Shown in pieces: positions 7,023-9,367 of a stretch of DNA of 9,367 bases (positions within the stretch are counted from its first letter, which is position 1; every line of letters begins with the position of its first letter). The notes under the pieces were generated by a model. It did not search any database, had not been told where the DNA came from, and worked only from the letters and a program-made list of their open reading frames with translations. The DNA comes from Burkholderiaceae bacterium (GTDB lineage: Bacteria > Pseudomonadota > Gammaproteobacteria > Burkholderiales > Burkholderiaceae). The position numbers and the translations under genes are program-made. Where the stretch lies: contig JALREG010000241.1 in assembly GCA_023253905.1 (NCBI GenBank), positions 1 to 9,367 of the forward strand, read 5' to 3'.

Positions 7023-8338
7023 CAGGCGCTCGCGGCGATCTCGCTCGCCTGCTCGCGCCCGGACGACGGGTCGGCCGGCATCAGACGGAGCCGCGCGCGT
7101 CGCACCATCCGGTCTTCGACGTGCTGGATTTCGACCACGATGGGACCGAAGCGAAGCCCGACGCTCGACTCTGGCAGATCCTGCAGTGCTTCGAGGATCA
7201 GGCCATTGAGCGTGCGCGGGCCATCGAGCGGAAAGCGGGTGCCGAGCCGGCGGTTCAGTTCCCGCAGGCTTACCGAGCCGTCAACCTCGATCTCGCCCGC
7301 GCTATCCCAGTGCAGGTCGGAATCCGAGCCACCCGGCGTGGTGGTGGTGAATTCGCCAATGATTTCCTCGATGATGTCTTCCAGGGTGACCAGCCCCAGT
7401 ACCTCGCCGTATTCATCGACCACCAGTCCGATGCGCTGCCGGTTCTCCTGGAAGAACTGCAACTGCGAAAACACCGCGGAGCCGCTCGGAATGAAGTAAG
7501 GCTCGATCAGCAACTCGCGCAGATCGGCGGTATCAAAGCTGTCGCGCTGCAAGAGCGAGAGGGCGCGCCGCACATGGAGCATGCCTACCACCCGATTGAT
7601 CTCGCCCTCGAACACCGGAAGCTTGTTGTGATAACACGTGGCAAGCTGCTCGCGAAGGCCGGCCTCGCCGGTTGCGAGGTCGAGTGCCTCGATACGGCTG
7701 CGCGGAATCATCACGTCATCGACCGTGATGCGCTCGAGGTCGAAGAGGTTGAGCAGAATCGAGCGGTGCTTGGCCGGAAAGAAATGGCCTGACTCGAGCA
7801 CGATGGTGCGCATTTCATCAAGCGACAACCGGGTCTGTTGCGGCTCACGCGGATCAATGCCCACGACGGCGAGCATGCGCCCCACAATCAGGTTCACTCC
7901 CCAGACCGCGGGCGCGAACAGGATCATCAGTATGCGCAGCGGGTAAGCGGCCGGCAGCGCAATGCGCTCGGGCCAGGTGGCCCCGATCACCTTCGGGGTG
8001 ATTTCGGCAAAGATGATGAGCACCAGCGCCACCACGGCGGTGGCCGCCACCAGTACGGTATCGTTGTGTCCGAAGGCACTGATTGCGAGCGACGTGACGA
8101 TGGCCGTGACCGCAGTGTTGACCAGGTTGTTGCCAAGCAGAATGGTGCCAAGCAAACGGTCGGTCTGGCTGAGCAGTGACGAGGCGAGCCGCGCGCTACG
8201 GCGCCCTTGTCGCACCAGATGCCCGAGCCGGAACCGGTTCAACGCCATCATGCTGGTCTCGGCGATGGAAAAAAAACCAGACATCAGCACCAGCACGACG
8301 AGCGCGATCAGAGAGACCCAGAGCGGAATAGCATCCAA
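7022..8338 (-). CDS. CNNM/CorC (HlyC)-family membrane protein with CBS domains
   Basis: This belongs to the CNNM/CorC family (E. coli YfjD/CorB type, often labelled hemolysin-like), linked to magnesium and cobalt transport or efflux. The 438 residues show a DUF21 membrane domain (about 3-190). Its first helix is followed by SGFFSIAETSMMALNR (20-35), and the conserved AEITPK stands at 111-116. Next comes a CBS pair: VDDVMIPRSRI (206-216) opens the first, and VVDEYGEVLGLVTLEDIIEEIIGEF (306-330) closes the second. A CorC_HlyC C-terminal domain (about 346-420) has EIEVDGSVSLRELNRRLG. The start is a TTG at 8338. The frame upstream has a stop and no other start codon, and the N-terminus MDAIPLWVSL fits homologues. 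No ribosome site is visible. Eight T in a row (minus strand; 8276-8269) encode the phenylalanines at 22-23. The last base of the stop is the first of pilD. The transported ion is not provable here. Confidence 0.92.
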   Translation of the reverse strand: MDAIPLWVSLIALVVLVLMSGFFSIAETSMMALNRFRLGHLVRQGRRSARLASSLLSQTDRLLGTILLGNNLVNTAVTAIVTSLAISAFGHNDTVLVAATAVVALVLIIFAEITPKVIGATWPERIALPAAYPLRILMILFAPAVWGVNLIVGRMLAVVGIDPREPQQTRLSLDEMRTIVLESGHFFPAKHRSILLNLFDLERITVDDVMIPRSRIEALDLATGEAGLREQLATCYHNKLPVFEGEINRVVGMLHVRRALSLLQRDSFDTADLRELLIEPYFIPSGSAVFSQLQFFQENRQRIGLVVDEYGEVLGLVTLEDIIEEIIGEFTTTTPGGSDSDLHWDSAGEIEVDGSVSLRELNRRLGTRFPLDGPRTLNGLILEALQDLPESSVGLRFGPIVVEIQHVEDRMVRRARLRLMPADPSSGREQASEIAASA

Positions 8339-8456
8339 GCGGAGTTGCGCAGAGTTAAAACCTTTCTAGCCTACCGTAAACGGCCGCCCGCCGCATCGTG
8401 AGCCCTGCGGGGCCTGGTTGATACACTGCGGTCCGTCAAGTCATTGGAGCCCGCCC
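8339..8456. promoter_or_regulatory. Divergent intergenic region with putative promoters
   Basis: These 118 nt separate the leftward CorC-like gene from the rightward dehydratase and must carry both promoters if neither is read from elsewhere. For the leftward gene, TTTACG (minus strand, 8380-8375) and TTAACT (8358-8353) are 16 nt apart, a weak -35/-10 candidate that would leave almost no leader before the TTG. For the rightward gene, TACACT at 8422-8427 is a possible -10 inside the AT-richer patch TTGATACACT, with no good -35. GCCC at 8402-8405 and GGGC at 8410-8413 can form a small hairpin with a TGCG loop, but no T-run follows it. I see no clear operator. Confidence 0.35.
8446..8449 (+). 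promoter_or_regulatory. Ribosome binding site of the IlvD/Edd dehydratase
   Basis: GGAG lies 7 nt before the ATG at 8457 (TTGGAG, then CCCGCCC, then ATG). The spacing is ideal and decides the start of the dehydratase gene. Confidence 0.7.
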
Positions 8457-9367
8457 ATGTCGTCCAGCGATTCTGCCCGCCCACCCCGCCTTCGTTCGCG
8501 CGCATGGTTCGATAATCCCGACAATCCGGGAATGACCGCGCTCTACCTCGAGCGCTACATGAATTTCGGTCTCACGCTTGATGAGCTGCGCACCAGCGGC
8601 AAGCCCATCATTGGCATCGCGCAGACGGGCAGTGACCTCTCGCCCTGCAACCGCCACCATGTCGAGCTCGCCTCGCGGGTGCGCGACGGCATCCGCGATG
8701 CCGGCGGCATTCCGATCGAGTTTCCCGTGCACCCCATCCAGGAAACTGGCAAGCGCCCCACTGCAGCGCTCGATCGCAACCTCGCCTACCTGACACTGGT
8801 CGAGGTGCTGCACGGTTACCCGATGGACGGTGTGGTGCTCACCACGGGCTGCGACAAGACCACGCCGGCCATGCTGATGGGCGCGGCGACCGTGGATCTG
8901 CCCGCGATCGTGCTGTCGGGCGGGCCGATGCTCAATGGCTACTATGGCGGCGGGCTTGCCGGCTCCGGCACCATCGTCTGGTATGCGCGCCAGGAACTCG
9001 CGGCCGGCAGGATCAATTACGACAAATTTCTCGAGATGGTGGCGTCGGGTGCGCCGTCGGCGGGCCACTGCAACACCATGGGTACCGCGCTATCGATGAA
9101 TTCGCTTGCCGAGGCACTGGGCATGTCGCTTCCCGGTTGCGCAGCCATCCCCGCGCCGTATCGCGAACGCGCGCAGATGGCTTATCAGACCGGACGCCGC
9201 ATCGTAGCGATGGTGGCCGAAGACCTGCGGCCGTCGAAAATCATGACGCGCGCTGCGTTTGACAATGCGATTGTTGCAGCGAGTGCGCTAGGTGCCTCGA
9301 CCAACTGCCCGCCGCATGTCACGGCCATTGCCCGCCACATGGGGGTGCCGCTTGAGATCACCGACTG
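8457..9367 (+). CDS. IlvD/Edd-family dehydratase, probable sugar-acid (D-xylonate-type) dehydratase, N-terminal part
   Basis: This open frame runs off the right edge; 303 residues are present of the usual roughly 590-600. The family removes water from dihydroxy acids with an iron-sulfur cluster and magnesium. Cluster cysteines are C64 (SDLSPCN), C132 (TTGCDKTTP) and C205 (GHCNTMGTA). Expected magnesium ligands are E96, D133 and K134, the lysine that is carbamylated in solved relatives. The first 100 residues ([20 protein letters not shown], then [13 protein letters not shown], then [12 protein letters not shown]) closely match Caulobacter-type D-xylonate dehydratase as I recall it and are unlike the branched-chain biosynthetic IlvD. 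It therefore probably acts on a pentonate or hexonate in sugar oxidation, yielding a 2-keto-3-deoxy acid. The start is ATG with GGAG 7 nt upstream. The exact substrate is inferred; a general dihydroxy-acid dehydratase label is the fallback. Confidence 0.9.
   Translation, partial: MSSSDSARPPRLRSRAWFDNPDNPGMTALYLERYMNFGLTLDELRTSGKPIIGIAQTGSDLSPCNRHHVELASRVRDGIRDAGGIPIEFPVHPIQETGKRPTAALDRNLAYLTLVEVLHGYPMDGVVLTTGCDKTTPAMLMGAATVDLPAIVLSGGPMLNGYYGGGLAGSGTIVWYARQELAAGRINYDKFLEMVASGAPSAGHCNTMGTALSMNSLAEALGMSLPGCAAIPAPYRERAQMAYQTGRRIVAMVAEDLRPSKIMTRAAFDNAIVAASALGASTNCPPHVTAIARHMGVPLEITD

Noticed and set aside
7121..7792. 223-residue plus-strand frame opposite the CorC-like gene
   Set aside because: It shadows the CBS-domain coding region and has no independent start signal or domain.
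8402..8413. GCCC-TGCG-GGGC hairpin as a terminator or riboswitch
   Set aside because: It is a 4-bp stem without a T-run or any recognisable aptamer core; such stems are frequent by chance in high-GC sequence.
8436..9068. 210-residue minus-strand frame opposite the dehydratase
   Set aside because: The plus-strand frame carries the full IlvD/Edd motif set, and the minus frame has none.
1..9367. A novel defence, mobile or CRISPR-like system in the window
   Set aside because: I looked for repeats, integrase or transposase motifs, toxin-antitoxin pairs and clusters of unknown genes. Every gene-sized stretch is explained by a known family, and no direct repeats or attachment sites were seen.

Overview
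The window is high-GC, densely packed bacterial chromosome. Gene content and order point to a betaproteobacterium, probably Burkholderiales or a relative: secA, argJ, a DUF815 ATPase and a MutT-type Nudix gene converge on yacG, zapD, coaE and pilD. This block is well known in that class. I see no rRNA, tRNA, CRISPR array, insertion sequence, phage gene or other sign of recent mobility.

Layout. Rightward block (1-4379): the 3' part of secA (protein export motor), argJ (arginine biosynthesis), a DUF815-type AAA+ ATPase whose start lies inside argJ, and a Nudix hydrolase of the MutT type. The gaps are 44 nt or less, so one transcription unit is likely. Leftward block (8338 down to 4376): a CNNM/CorC-family membrane protein with CBS domains, pilD (prepilin peptidase), coaE (last step of CoA synthesis), zapD (FtsZ-ring bundling) and yacG (small zinc protein, gyrase inhibitor). 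The CorC-like and pilD genes share one base (TGATG); the later gaps are 27, about 70 and 6 nt. The two blocks meet tail to tail, and their TAG stop codons share one CTAG palindrome at 4376-4379, so there is no intergenic space. At the right edge, a 118-nt divergent region (8339-8456) separates the CorC-like gene from a rightward IlvD/Edd-family dehydratase that runs off the window. That dehydratase most resembles sugar-acid (D-xylonate type) dehydratases.

The genes are mostly housekeeping: export, arginine and CoA synthesis, nucleotide sanitation, division and gyrase control. PilD is the exception, because its usual partners pilB and pilC are not beside it; the CorC-like gene and the dehydratase lie there instead. 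I found no convincing undescribed system. The points most worth a second look are the little-studied ATPase embedded in the argJ end, the shared stop codons, the missing pilB/pilC neighbours, and two 8-base homopolymers near the starts of coaE and the CorC-like gene.
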